Source of the DNA: Pseudomonadota bacterium
Lineage (GTDB): Bacteria; Pseudomonadota; Gammaproteobacteria; Burkholderiales; Thiobacillaceae
Length of the DNA stretch: 64,000 nucleotides
Assembly: GCA_021820845.1 (NCBI GenBank)
Contig: JAKADC010000009.1
Location: 1 to 64,000 of the forward strand
Direction: 5' to 3'
Made by a program: the position numbers and the translations under genes. Below are positions 35,493 to 45,500 of this stretch, in pieces. Under the pieces are notes generated by a model. The model saw only the letters and a list, made by a program, of their open reading frames with translations. It made no database searches and had not been told where the DNA came from. Position 1 is the stretch's first letter; every line of letters starts with the position of its first letter.

Positions 35493-35915
35493 ATGGCTAC
35501 AGTTGGAAACGGCAATCAGGCCTTCAAGACCTGGCAAGGCACCGATACGACACCGATCGGCATCCTCGAGGAAGTCCGCGGACGCGGGCGCGTGTGGGAA
35601 GACCTGGCGGCGCAGTATGGCGTCACCAATCCCGACCCCCCCTGGAAGATCGACCTGGAAGCGACCTGCGACATGCTCGCCGCCGATTCCTGCGTCAAGC
35701 CCTACGACCAGGTCGAGCCCGGCTCGTGCGCGCTGCCTTCGCTCGAGCGCCGCGCCGAAGAGGACGACCTGTCGGAGACGCTGTACGAGGACGTGCCGTT
35801 CCCGGAACGGCAGCTCCTGGCGCTCGCGCACTCGATGATCAAGCGCGGCCTGATCGACGAGGCGGAGCTCGCGCGGCGCCTGGAAGAAGTCGGAAAGCGC
35901 CTCAACAGCGCCTGA
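35493..35915 (+). CDS. P15K-type activator of thiocyanate hydrolase
   Basis: This 140-residue protein lies 31 bp after scnC, where T. thioparus has P15K, the activator that promotes cobalt insertion into ScnC. It shares the fold pattern of nitrile hydratase accessory proteins (PWKIDLEATCDMLAADSC and CALPSLERRAEEDD, then FPERQLLALAHSMIKRGLIDEAELARRLEEV). Three cysteines could assist metal delivery. The 138 bp after it, before the ABC ATPase gene, hold no gene. Confidence 0.88.
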   Translation: MATVGNGNQAFKTWQGTDTTPIGILEEVRGRGRVWEDLAAQYGVTNPDPPWKIDLEATCDMLAADSCVKPYDQVEPGSCALPSLERRAEEDDLSETLYEDVPFPERQLLALAHSMIKRGLIDEAELARRLEEVGKRLNSA

Positions 35916-36053
35916 GGGCATGCCCGGCGCGCGTCGCGGCGAAATGCCCGCGCAGCGCCGGCAGCCATTTCCGGGCGAGGTCCTTTCGGATCGAAACGAA
36001 ATCATGCCGAGCGCCTTCACGGCTCCACACGGCGACAGACGAAGGGAGATGCA

Positions 36054-36851
36054 ATGGCAATACGCGGAACAGAAATCAAGATTCAGGGGCTGACGCACCG
36101 CTACGGCTCGCGCAACGGCGTCACCTTCAATCGCGTCGACCTGATATCGCCGCCCGGCGAGTCGCTGGCGATCATCGGCCGTTCCGGATGCGGAAAGTCG
36201 ACGCTTCTCCACATCCTCGCCGGCATATTGAAGCCCACTGAAGGCAAGGTCCTGCTCAACGGAACGGCGATTGCCCAGCCGTCTCCCCGCTGGGTCATGA
36301 TGTTCCAGGCGCCGCATCTGTTTCCCTGGATGACGGTCTCGCAGAACGTCGGGGTCGGCCTCAGCTTCGGGCGCTGGTCGAAGGCGGAAACCGAAGAGCG
36401 AGTGACGGAGGCGATCAGGCTCGTCGAGCTGCAGGACTTCGCCGAAGCCAACGTGCAGGATCTTTCGGGTGGCCAGCAGCAGCGCGTCGCGCTGGCCCGC
36501 TCGCTGGTGATGGAGCCGGAACTCCTGCTGCTCGACGAGCCGTTCTCGGCGCTCGACGCGTTCACGCGCGCCTCGCTGCAAAAGGACGTGCGCTCGATCG
36601 CCAAGCGCAAGGGATTCAACATCGTCTTCGTGACGCACGACATCGACGAGGCGGTCATCATGGGCGACCGCGCGGTCATCATGGCGGGCTCCCCCGGAAA
36701 CATCGTTCACGAACTCGACATCGACCTCCCGGATCCGCGCGACCGCCACGACGCGTCCGTGCAGGCGCTCCGCACGCGCCTGATGTCGACGTTCCAGGAA
36801 GCGGCGAATTACCAGAAGCCAGCGTCCGCCGCCCTCGCGGCGATCGCCTGA
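36054..36851 (+). CDS. ABC transporter ATPase, nitrate/sulfonate/bicarbonate type
   Basis: This 265-residue ATPase of the SsuB/TauB/NrtD group has Walker A GRSGCGKST (near residues 43-51), a Q-loop at MMFQAPHLFPW, the signature LSGGQQQR and Walker B LLLLDEPFSALD followed by the H-loop FVTHDIDEA. It would power uptake with the two permeases and the binding protein encoded downstream. GAAGGGAG precedes ATG 36054. Confidence 0.93.
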   Translation: MAIRGTEIKIQGLTHRYGSRNGVTFNRVDLISPPGESLAIIGRSGCGKSTLLHILAGILKPTEGKVLLNGTAIAQPSPRWVMMFQAPHLFPWMTVSQNVGVGLSFGRWSKAETEERVTEAIRLVELQDFAEANVQDLSGGQQQRVALARSLVMEPELLLLDEPFSALDAFTRASLQKDVRSIAKRKGFNIVFVTHDIDEAVIMGDRAVIMAGSPGNIVHELDIDLPDPRDRHDASVQALRTRLMSTFQEAANYQKPASAALAAIA

Positions 36852-36939
36852 GCGGGCGGACACAGGAATCGCTCGACAACAAAAACCAGAGACGAGCCCA
36901 TACCGGCCGACACGACCGGCCCATTTAGGAGAACCGAGC

Positions 36940-38346
36940 ATGAAGAAATATCTATACGAAGCGCATCGCCAGCCGCGTCCGCTGGTGCACGTCGACGGGT
37001 GTTCATGCGGCACGTGCGCCAAGGCCAGGCCGGTCGACCCGCGCATGCAGATGATGCCGGACGATCCGGACATCAGCGACGGCATGGAAGATCCCAGCCT
37101 CGCGATCGACTACGATCCGCTCTTCGGCTCGGTGCTCGGCACCGGCGTCAGCCGGCGCGACATGCTCAAGATGGCCGGCCTCGCGGCGCTCGGCGGCATG
37201 CTGCCGTCGGCGGCCCACGCCGCGGCCGGAAAGAAGTTCTCCAAGCCCTTCGATCCGGTGGTGCGGATCGGCTACATCCCGATTACCGACGCGTCCGCGC
37301 TGCTGGTCGCCCACGAAATGGGCTTCTTCAAGAAGCAGGGCATCCAGTCGGCCCCGCCGACGCTCATCCGCGGCTGGTCGCCGCTGGTGGAAGCCTTCTC
37401 GTCGCAGCGCTTCAACCTCACCCACATGCTCATCCCGGTTCCGATCTGGATGCGCTACAACAACCGGTTTCCCGTGAAGATCACGGCCTGGAACCACACC
37501 AACGGCTCCGGCATCATCGTCCGCAAGAGCAGCGGCATCTCGTCGCCCAAGGACTTCGGCGGCAAGCAGTTCGCCGTGCCGTACTGGTATTCGATCCACA
37601 ACATCATTTCGCAGAAGATCCTGCGCGAGGCGGGCATCACGCCGGTGGTCCGGCCGCAGAACGCGCGGCTCGCCCCGAACGAGTGCAACTTCCTCGTCCT
37701 CAATCCGCCAGACATGCCGCCCGCGCTCGCGGCGAAGCAGATCGATGGCTACTGCGTCGCCGAGCCCTTCAACGCGCTGGGCGAACTCAAGGCCGGCGGC
37801 CAGATGCTGCGCTTCACCGGCGACGTCTGGAAGGGCCATCCCTGCTGCGTGGTCATCATGCATGAGGACGACGCGATGGATCCCGCCCGCGCGACTTGGG
37901 CGCAAGGCGTGCACAACGCGATCGTCGAGGCCCAGGTCTACCTCTCGCAGAACAAGAAGGCGATGGCCCGGATGCTGTCCAAGGACGGCAAGCGCTACCT
38001 GCCGTTCCCCGCCGAAGTCGTCGAGCGCGCCATGCTGTTCTACAACCCGGCCGACTATTCGACGCCGCCCGCGATCAAGCACCCCGAATGGGGCCAGAGC
38101 CGGATCAACTTCCAGGGCTGGCCGTATCCGAGCGCGACCGAATACGTGACGAACGAGTTGAAGCACACGCTGGTCGGCGGCGACCTCGGATTCCTGAACA
38201 AGCTGACGCCCGAATTCGTCGCCAAGGATCTCGTCAACTACACGTACGTCAAGAACGCGCTCAACGCCAACCCGGCATGGAAACGCGACCTGAGCGTGCC
38301 GCAGACCGGCGATCCCTTCGTGCGCAAAGAGGTGATCGCGCTATGA
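36940..38346 (+). CDS. ABC transporter substrate-binding protein, NrtA/SsuA type, Tat-exported
   Basis: This 468-residue binding protein contains a Tat signal (SRRDMLKMAGLAALGGMLPS, starting near residue 70) and a NrtA/CmpA-like binding domain (VRIGYIPITDASALLVAHEMGFFKKQGI; GKQFAVPYWYSIHNIISQKIL). An unusual 68-residue segment precedes the twin arginines and contains DGCSCGTCAK. The ligand is probably thiocyanate, cyanate or a similar small anion, judged from the gene cluster. AGGAG precedes ATG 36940; the stop overlaps the next start. Confidence 0.88.
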   Translation: MKKYLYEAHRQPRPLVHVDGCSCGTCAKARPVDPRMQMMPDDPDISDGMEDPSLAIDYDPLFGSVLGTGVSRRDMLKMAGLAALGGMLPSAAHAAAGKKFSKPFDPVVRIGYIPITDASALLVAHEMGFFKKQGIQSAPPTLIRGWSPLVEAFSSQRFNLTHMLIPVPIWMRYNNRFPVKITAWNHTNGSGIIVRKSSGISSPKDFGGKQFAVPYWYSIHNIISQKILREAGITPVVRPQNARLAPNECNFLVLNPPDMPPALAAKQIDGYCVAEPFNALGELKAGGQMLRFTGDVWKGHPCCVVIMHEDDAMDPARATWAQGVHNAIVEAQVYLSQNKKAMARMLSKDGKRYLPFPAEVVERAMLFYNPADYSTPPAIKHPEWGQSRINFQGWPYPSATEYVTNELKHTLVGGDLGFLNKLTPEFVAKDLVNYTYVKNALNANPAWKRDLSVPQTGDPFVRKEVIAL

Positions 38347-39161
38347 GTTATGCAGCGACGCCCGGAGAGAGCGGGTTCTGCCGCCTGATGAAGCATCAGG
38401 GCATGCAGACCCTGGGATGGGCCGTCGGCGGCGTCGCCATCCTGGCCGCGCTCTGGCTGATCGGAGGCTATCTCATCTCCATCAATCCGACGACGAAGAC
38501 CTTCGCCAAGTTCGGCCTCGTCCCCACGCTCCAGGCGTTCCCGGAGCTGTGGGGCGCGGGCAAGATCCAGAACGCGCTCGCCGCCAGCGGATTTCGTCTG
38601 GGCGCCGGACTGCTGATCGCCGTCGTCATCGGCGTGCCGATCGGCATCCTGATGGGGCGGGTCAAGTGGTTCCGCGATTTCACCAACTCGCCGTTCCAGT
38701 TCGTGCGCATGATCAGCCCGCTGTCCTGGATGCCGCTCGCGGTGCTCGTGTTCGCGACGTGGAACGGGTCGATCATCTTCCTGATCGCGATCGCCGCGGT
38801 CTGGCCGGTGATGTTCGCGACCGCGGCGGGCCTCGCCAAGGTCGATCCGAACTGGTTCAAGGTGGCGCGCAATCTGGGCGCCCGGCCGCTGCACATCCTG
38901 ACCCGGGTGATCATGCCGGCGATCACGTTTGACGTTCTGTCGGGCATCCGCCTGGCGCTCGGCGTCGCGTGGATCGTGCTCGTGCCGGCGGAGTACCTCG
39001 GCGTGACGTCGGGCCTGGGCTACGCGATCGAGGACGCGCGCGAGACGCTCTCGTACAACCACCTCACGGCGATGGTGGTCACGATCGGCATCATCGGCTA
39101 TTTCCTCGACGGCATCCTCGTGGCGCTCATCAAGCGCTACAGCTGGCACCGGGGGGCGTGA
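38343..39161 (+). CDS. ABC transporter permease 1, SsuC/NrtB type
   Basis: This 272-residue permease has five or six membrane segments and the cytoplasmic coupling loop AAGLAKVDPNWFKVARNLGARP, the EAA-like motif of this group. ATG 38343 overlaps the stop of the binding-protein gene (ATGA). It is a close paralogue of the permease at 39316 (for example both have PFQF-RMISPLSW and WFKVARNLGA), so the transporter could be a heterodimer. Confidence 0.9.
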   Translation: MSYAATPGESGFCRLMKHQGMQTLGWAVGGVAILAALWLIGGYLISINPTTKTFAKFGLVPTLQAFPELWGAGKIQNALAASGFRLGAGLLIAVVIGVPIGILMGRVKWFRDFTNSPFQFVRMISPLSWMPLAVLVFATWNGSIIFLIAIAAVWPVMFATAAGLAKVDPNWFKVARNLGARPLHILTRVIMPAITFDVLSGIRLALGVAWIVLVPAEYLGVTSGLGYAIEDARETLSYNHLTAMVVTIGIIGYFLDGILVALIKRYSWHRGA

Positions 39162-39319
39162 TGGGAACGGCATCGCAATCACCGGCCGCGGGTATCAAGC
39201 GACAGGCTTGCGCCGACCAGGCGCCGCACGGCAGGCATCGCACGCATTCAATCGACCGGACGCCAGGACGGCAGGCGTTCTTCATGCCCGGTGACCGGGT
39301 GGGGGTACAAGTACGATGA
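39161..39319 (+). CDS. Possible 52-residue small ORF bridging the two permease genes
   Basis: The ATG at 39161 shares its A with the upstream stop (TGATG), and its TGA overlaps the downstream start (ATGA at 39316). The product is basic and polar (MGTASQSPAAGIKRQA... ending DRVGVQVR), with no membrane segment or known motif. Coupling at both ends suggests it is at least translated, perhaps to carry ribosomes to the second permease, whose own ribosome binding site is poor. It may encode no functional peptide. Confidence 0.35.
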   Translation: MGTASQSPAAGIKRQACADQAPHGRHRTHSIDRTPGRQAFFMPGDRVGVQVR

Positions 39320-40158
39320 GCAGCAACACCGCAACGGTAGCCAGCGGCGTGATCAGTGCCGGCGTCAGTGGAAACTGCCTTTCACGCGCGCTTCGCAACA
39401 CGGCCGACCGGTCACTGCATTTCTTCGTGGGGCTTGGCGTCCTCTTCGCGCTGTGGGGGATCGGCATCTACATCGTCTCGCTCAACCCGGCGACGTCGCA
39501 GTTCGCCGACTTCGGCCCGATGCCTGCGCTCAAGGCACTGCCCGAGATGTGGGACAGCGGGACGATTCCCAAGGCGCTCGCGAGCACCGGCTACCGGCTG
39601 GGGGCGGGGCTGTTCCTCGCCATCGCCATCGGCCTCCCGCTCGGCATCCTCATGGGGCGAATCCGGTGGTTCCAGCGCCTGACCAACGTGCCGTTCCAGT
39701 TCCTGCGGATGATCAGCCCGCTCTCGTGGGAGCCGATCGCGGTCGTCGTGTTCGCCGGCTGGGAGCAGGCGATCGTCTTCCTCGTCTCGATCGCGTCGGT
39801 GTGGCCGGTCGCGTTCGCGACCGCATCGGGCCTGGCCAAGGTCGATCCCGCGTGGTTCAAGGTGGCGCGCAATCTCGGCGCGAAGCCCTGGCAGATGGTG
39901 ACGCGGATCATCATGCCCGCGATCACCTTCGACGTTCTCACGGGCGTCCGTCTCGCGCTCGGCGTCGCGTGGATCGTGATCATCCCGGCCGAATTCCTCG
40001 GCGTGACGTCCGGCTTCGGCTACGCCATCGAGGATGCGCGCGAAGGCCTGGAATACGCCCATCTGATGGGCCTGGTGCTGGTCATCGGCGTCGTCGGCTT
40101 CACCCTCGACAGCATCTGCGTGATGCTCATCCGGCGCTTCAGCTGGCATCGCGGATGA
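39316..40158 (+). CDS. ABC transporter permease 2, SsuC/NrtB type
   Basis: This 280-residue paralogue of the preceding permease has the same membrane layout and coupling loop (SGLAKVDPAWFKVARNLGAKPWQM). It has a longer polar N-terminus (about 40 residues) before the first membrane helix HFFVGLGVLFALWGIGIYIVSL. No strong ribosome binding site precedes ATG 39316, consistent with coupling to the small ORF. It likely pairs with permease 1. Confidence 0.9.
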   Translation: MSSNTATVASGVISAGVSGNCLSRALRNTADRSLHFFVGLGVLFALWGIGIYIVSLNPATSQFADFGPMPALKALPEMWDSGTIPKALASTGYRLGAGLFLAIAIGLPLGILMGRIRWFQRLTNVPFQFLRMISPLSWEPIAVVVFAGWEQAIVFLVSIASVWPVAFATASGLAKVDPAWFKVARNLGAKPWQMVTRIIMPAITFDVLTGVRLALGVAWIVIIPAEFLGVTSGFGYAIEDAREGLEYAHLMGLVLVIGVVGFTLDSICVMLIRRFSWHRG

Positions 40159-40197
40159 GCCGACACAAGAATTTTCACGGAGCAAGGTAGAAGCGAA

Positions 40198-40587
40198 ATG
40201 TCTCAAAAACTCAACATCATCTGCGTCACGGGGACGCGCGAAAAATTGCAGATGGCCGCGATGTTCGCGTCGGTCGCCGCGGCGACCGGCGAGGCGGTCT
40301 CGGTGTTTCTGTCCATGAACGCGCTGTCGTATTTCGTCAAGGGGCATGGCGGGGATGCGCCGGCCGAGGGCGAGATGGGAACGCTCATGGCGCAGAAGGG
40401 CGTGCCGCCCTTCAAGCAGCTGTTCCAGCAGGCGGTCGAGCTGGGCGACGCGCAGCTGCTGCCGTGTTCGATGGCGCTGGACCTCATGAAGATCACGCAC
40501 GAGGACCTCGACCCCGAGCTCGGCCCGCCGACCGGTTTGACGCGCTTCCTGAGCGACGCCGAAGGCGGGCAGATGCTGACGTTCTGA
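40198..40587 (+). CDS. DsrE/DsrE2-like sulfur-carrier protein
   Basis: This 129-residue DsrE-family protein ([39 protein letters not shown]) has a conserved cysteine in [11 protein letters not shown] near residue 89, the position typical of DsrE2-like carriers. Next to a TusA and an SQR-like gene, it probably accepts sulfane sulfur from one and hands it to the other. It is separate from dsrE of the dsr operon and has no dsrF or dsrH partners here. Confidence 0.85.
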   Translation: MSQKLNIICVTGTREKLQMAAMFASVAAATGEAVSVFLSMNALSYFVKGHGGDAPAEGEMGTLMAQKGVPPFKQLFQQAVELGDAQLLPCSMALDLMKITHEDLDPELGPPTGLTRFLSDAEGGQMLTF

Positions 40588-40627
40588 ACGGCGGCGAAGC
40601 GAACCCCTGTTTTTCTGGAGAACTGCA

Positions 40628-40858
40628 ATGAGCGATACCAAGATTGTCGATGCGCGCGATACCTTCTGCCCGGGGCCGCTGATGGAACTCATCACCCACA
40701 TGAAGCAGAGCAACGTCGGGGACACGCTCGAACTGCTGTCGACCGACGAGGGCTCCGGCGCCGACGTGCCGGAGTGGGTCAACAAGGTCGGACACGAAAT
40801 CATCAGCAACGAAAAGGTCGACGGCGTCTGGCACATCAAGATCCGCAAGGCCAAGTAA
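40628..40858 (+). CDS. TusA-family sulfurtransferase
   Basis: This 76-residue TusA-like protein has the catalytic motif CPGP (residues 14-17 in DARDTFCPGPLMELI). TusA shuttles sulfane sulfur in the cytoplasm and, in sulfur oxidisers, feeds DsrEFH. GGAGAA precedes ATG 40628. It is flanked by the DsrE-like and SQR-like genes. Confidence 0.92.
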   Translation: MSDTKIVDARDTFCPGPLMELITHMKQSNVGDTLELLSTDEGSGADVPEWVNKVGHEIISNEKVDGVWHIKIRKAK

Positions 40859-40914
40859 GCCCGCCCGACCGGGCCGAGAGATGCCCGGGCAACCATTCTG
40901 GATAGGAGAACGCA

Positions 40915-42048
40915 ATGAGAATCTTAGTCGTCGGTGGCGGCACGGGCGGGACGATCGTGGCCAACAACCTGGCGCGGCGGCTGGCTGCCGAGATCCGCGC
41001 CCGCAGGGTTCGGATCACGATGCTGTCGGCGTCCGACCGGCACATGTACCAGCCCGGCCTGCTGTACGTGGCGTTCGGGCAGATGACGCCGGACCAGCTC
41101 TATCGCGACCAGGCGAGCCTGCTCGAAGAGAGCATCGATTTCCATGTCGATCCCGCCGAGCAGTTCCAGCTCGACCAGAATCGCGTCGTCACGAAAAGCG
41201 GCAAGGTCCACGAGTACGACATTCTGGTGATGGCCACCGGTTCGCGCATCGTGCCCGAGCAGATCCCGGGGCTCGCGGAGGGGGCCGAGACGTTCTACAC
41301 GGAAGCGACGGCGGTCAAGATGTTCAAGCGTCTGCGCGAGATGCAGGAAGGGACCGTCGCCGTCGTCGTCGGCGTTCCGCACAAGTGCCCGATCGCGCCG
41401 GTCGAGCTCATCTTCGGCCTGCACGACTATTTCAAGGCGCGCGGCATCCGCGACAAGATCAGGATCAAGTACCACTATCCGATCGGCCGCATCCACACCA
41501 TCAAGGAAGTCGCCGTCTGGGCCCAGCCCCAGTTCGACCGCATGGGCATCGAATACGAGACGCTCTTCAACGTCGGCGAGGTCGACGTCGAAAACAAGGT
41601 CGTGCGCAGCGAGGAAGGCACCGAGACGAAATACGACATGCTCATCGCGATCCCGCCCCACCGCGGCATGGAAACGATCGAGGCGAACCAGCTGGGCGAG
41701 GGCGGCTGGATCCCGACCGACCGCTTCAAGCTCACCATGAACGGCCACGACAACGTCTTCGTCCTCGGTGACACCACCAACCTTCCCGTCAGCAAGACCG
41801 GCTCGGCGGCGCACTTCCAGGCCGAGGTGGTCGCCGAGAACATCGCCTCGATGGTCAAGATCGGCACGCCGGTCCGCGACTACGACGGCAAGGTCTACTG
41901 CTTCATCGAAACAGGCCACGACAGCGCGACCTACGCGATGTTCAACTATCAGAATCCTCCCGACCTGAAGCCGCCGTCGAAGCCCATGCACTGGTTCAAG
42001 ATGTCGTACAACCAGATGTACTGGACGAGCGTGCGCGGACTGCTTTGA
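40915..42048 (+). CDS. Sulfide:quinone-oxidoreductase-like flavoprotein
   Basis: This 377-residue FAD-dependent disulfide oxidoreductase has the N-terminal dinucleotide site MRILVVGGGTGGTIVANNLA and the second FAD contact HDNVFVLGDTTN. A redox cysteine lies in VPHKCPIAPVEL near residue 160, where SQRs have one, and another in KVYCFIETG. The C-terminus (WFKMSYNQMYWTSVRGLL) is amphipathic, suiting monotopic membrane attachment. It would oxidise sulfide from carbonyl sulfide breakdown and pass electrons to quinone. It belongs to the non-type-I SQRs; flavocytochrome-type activity is possible. Confidence 0.85.
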   Translation: MRILVVGGGTGGTIVANNLARRLAAEIRARRVRITMLSASDRHMYQPGLLYVAFGQMTPDQLYRDQASLLEESIDFHVDPAEQFQLDQNRVVTKSGKVHEYDILVMATGSRIVPEQIPGLAEGAETFYTEATAVKMFKRLREMQEGTVAVVVGVPHKCPIAPVELIFGLHDYFKARGIRDKIRIKYHYPIGRIHTIKEVAVWAQPQFDRMGIEYETLFNVGEVDVENKVVRSEEGTETKYDMLIAIPPHRGMETIEANQLGEGGWIPTDRFKLTMNGHDNVFVLGDTTNLPVSKTGSAAHFQAEVVAENIASMVKIGTPVRDYDGKVYCFIETGHDSATYAMFNYQNPPDLKPPSKPMHWFKMSYNQMYWTSVRGLL

Positions 42049-42060
42049 GAAAGCCAAACC

Positions 42061-42483
42061 ATGACGACACAAACTGAAATGTCCATCGCCGCGATGACCA
42101 CGGAAGACCTGGACCGGCTCGTCGAAGTCGCGCAGCTCGTCACGGCCGCGCGGGACGCCATGTCGGACGAAATCGTCACGCGGCTGTCGTGGGCGATGAG
42201 CGAGGGCCTGACGCTGCTCGACCGGCTGACGCGCAACGAGGGATTGATGCACCTGCTCAAGGTGCTCGACCGCCAGGACACGCAGTCCCTGCTCATCGCG
42301 CTGTCCGACGCGATTCATGCCGCGAGCCAGGAAGTCCCGGCGACCGCGCCGGCGACGGGCGGCATCGGCTGCATGCTGCGCGTGATGCGCGATCCCGGCA
42401 CCCAGGAAGGCCTGCGACTTCTATCGGTGGTGGGCAAGCACCTCAGCCACAACATGCGCGAGCAGCACCGGCAGGGCGGCTAG
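42061..42483 (+). CDS. DUF1641 protein
   Basis: This 140-residue helical protein of the DUF1641 family (DRLTRNEGLMHLLKVLDRQDTQSLLIALSDAI, GGIGCMLRVMRDPGTQEGLRLLSVVGKHL) often lies beside SQR-like genes. Its function is not known; it may help the SQR. It is the last gene of the plus-strand thiocyanate block, 12 bp after the SQR-like gene, and converges with the penicillin-binding protein gene. Confidence 0.8.
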   Translation: MTTQTEMSIAAMTTEDLDRLVEVAQLVTAARDAMSDEIVTRLSWAMSEGLTLLDRLTRNEGLMHLLKVLDRQDTQSLLIALSDAIHAASQEVPATAPATGGIGCMLRVMRDPGTQEGLRLLSVVGKHLSHNMREQHRQGG

Positions 42484-42530
42484 CGTCACCGGCGAAAGCG
42501 CGCCGCAAGTCGGGCGCCGGACGATGGCGC

Positions 42531-45500
42531 CTACTGGGACGGGCCTGCGGGCGCCGGCTCGGTTGCGGGGGCGGGCGCCGGCGCCTCGGGCGCGGCCGGA
42601 ACCGGCAGCACGACATCGGGCTCGAGGTTTTCAGGAAAACCGCCGCCCCCGCTGGGCGGCTGTTTCACGTTGGGGTCCGCCTTGCTGGTCGTATCGTCGG
42701 GTTTCTCCTTCGCCGGCGCGCGCTGAATCGAAGGTGCCGGCTTGGGCGGCGCCACAGCCGCGGTGTCGGGCGCGCCCGCCGCAGGAGCGGCCGATCCCGC
42801 GTACAGGTATGGCTGCAACCGCGGCAGCAGGATCTTCAGCATTTGCGCCGTGAGCGAACTGGTGAACCCGAACCGTCCCGCCTGTTCGCCTTCGACCACG
42901 GCGGTGAGGGTGCCGAAGTAGCGGTCGCCCAGGTAGAACACCACGGTGGCGGAGCGGCTGACGACGCGCGAGCTGATCAGCTGGCCGCCCTTGCCGTAGG
43001 TTTCGAAGCGGTGGTCGCCGGTGCCGGTCTTGCCGCCCATGGTGATGGGATGACCGGCGGCGTCCTTCAGCGCGCCCGCCAGCCGCCCCGCGGTGCCGCC
43101 TTCCACCACCCGCGCGAGCGCGCGCCGCACCGTCTGCGCCACTTCGACGGGCAGCAGGCGCTCGCCCTTCGCGGGCTTCAGCGACAGGCGCGTGTCGTAG
43201 GGCGTGTCGGCCGCGAAGTGCATGCCGGTGAGGCTCGTCGTCGGCGCGCGCACGCCGTCGTTGACGAGGATGCCCATCAGTTCGGCCAGCGCGGCAGGGC
43301 GATCACCCGAGGCGCCGATGGCAGTGGCGTACGAGGGCGTGATGTTGTCGAATGGATAGCCCAGCCGTTTCCAGTCGCGCAGCAGGCCGTCGAAGGCCTC
43401 GACTTCGAGCAGCGACTGGATGCGGATGTCCTGCGCATTCTTGCGGCTGGTCTTGAACAGCCAGTTGTAGACCTCGCGGCGCACGCCGGTGCCCTCGTCG
43501 TCGAGCGCACGCAGCGTCGTCGGCGGCGAGTCGCGCAGGCTTTTCACCACCCACAGTTCGAGCGGGTGGATCTGCGTCACGTAGCCGCGGTCGGCGAGGT
43601 TGTAGGCATCGGGCGCGTGGGTCTTGTAGAGCGACTCGAGCACCTTGGGACTCAGGCCGGCGCTGGCAGGCACGTTGGCGTGCAACGCGGCGACATAGGC
43701 GTCGAAGCCCGCCTGCGGTTCCAGATAGCGGTAGACCGAGGTGAAGCGGCGCGGGTTGGACCGGACGCGCGCATAGAGGTCGTTCGCCATCTCGCCGGGC
43801 GTCTGGTGCCGGTGGTTCTGGTAGAAGCGGTGGATGAACAGGCGGCCCTCCTGGTCGACGAAGCGCATCAGGTAGGTCTGGCGCAGCGGGTTGCTGGCGT
43901 CTTCGAGGATGCGCGCCGCGGCCCCCGGCGTGGCCCTGACATAGTGCCGCACGATGTCGCGCATGATGCGGATGTAGACGAGGTTGACCGAGTTCTTGGT
44001 CGCCTCCCACACGTCCATGATGCGGGTGTTGTCGCTGGGGTCGAAGTTGACGAAGTCGTGCAGTCCGCCGCCGGTGAAGAACATCTCGCGCGCCGCCGAA
44101 TACTTGCGGCCCATCGCGGCGTCGAGCAGCGCATCGCGCTTGATGTCGGGCTGGGCGAGCAGGGTGGCGGCGACCCATTGCGCCAGCACGTCGCGCTGCG
44201 GCTGCGCCTTCTGCCTCAGAACGGCGGCGTCGAGCGTGCGGTATTCGTCGTACAGGTTCGAGACGATCTGCAGATAGGTGACGAGGGTGCGCAGCTTGGC
44301 GGTGGAGCCGAGATCGAGCCGCGCCTGGCTGTTGATGTCGAACGGCTGGTTGAGGTTGTCGGCCTGGACGCGCAGCACGTTGCCCTGCGGCGTTTTCTCA
44401 TACAGCGTGAAGCTGTAGATCACCTGGTCGAAGGCGTTGTCGGGCTGCAGCAGGCGAAAGCCGATGAGACCCGACGCGGCGGCGGCCTCGGGCCGGGCGA
44501 GGTTCTGCAGATAGTCGCTGACGATCTTCTGCGCCGGCTGGTTGATCGTCGTGTTGACCTGCAGATCCAGCCGGTCGAGGTCGTAGAGGCGCCGTTCACC
44601 GAGCAGTTGCGCGATGCGGATGCGCTGGGCGTTGACGGCTTTCCGGTCGACGAATCGCAGCTCGGCCGGCTCGGCGCGTTCGCCCATTCCGCGCAGCTTG
44701 ACGCGCTTGGCGCGATCGGCGAGTTCGCGCGAGATCACGTGCCCGCGGGCCAGCAGTTCGAGGTGATCGTCGGTCACGGCGTCGAGCGCCTTGCGGTTGG
44801 TGATGAGATAGTACGACGGCCGGCGCTCGGCGATGATCAGCGACAGCACGTGCTTGAGCGCGCTCGCATAGGCGGTTTCGCCGGCGCGCGGCGACTTCTC
44901 GAGCGTCTTGTTGATCTCGTCGAAATCGAGTCCGTACCATGCGCGAAGCCCGTCGGCGATGCCGTTGACCTCGCCGAAGCGCGGCGCCGCGGCAAGCGGC
45001 ACCGTGTTCAGGTACGCCATCACCGTCTTCTTCCGCATCGGCAGCGTATTGGGGCCGTCGAGATAGGCGCGCAGGCTCGCGGTCGCCATCTGGCGCAGCT
45101 TCTCGCTCATGCTGCTGGTGAGCCCCTCGGGCGAATGGCGGTATTTTTCGATCTGCGTCGGCAGCGTGCTGCCGCCGGGCACGTTGCGATGGACGTCGAC
45201 GAGGCTGATGCCTTTTTCCATCAGCGCCTCGGCGAGGCGGTCCCATTCGACCGCAGGATTACGCGTCGGGAATTGCTCGGTCAGCAGTTCGCGGTTTTCG
45301 ATGTAGAGCAGCGAATCGACCACGACCTTGGGAATCTCGCCGAAGCGGCGGTAGACCCGCGCCGGATGCAGCGTGCGGTAGAGCGGCTTGCCGTCGCTGT
45401 CGAGCAGGGTGAGGCCCGCCTGGTCTTTTTCGTGATACGGCAGGAACAGGCCGAGATCGCTCGCCCGCGCCATCTGGATGCTGATCTTGGCCTGCTGGTC

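Noticed and set aside
42484-42530. Terminator between DUF1641 and the penicillin-binding protein gene
   Set aside because: Only short GGCGCC repeats, with no T-run or long stem.
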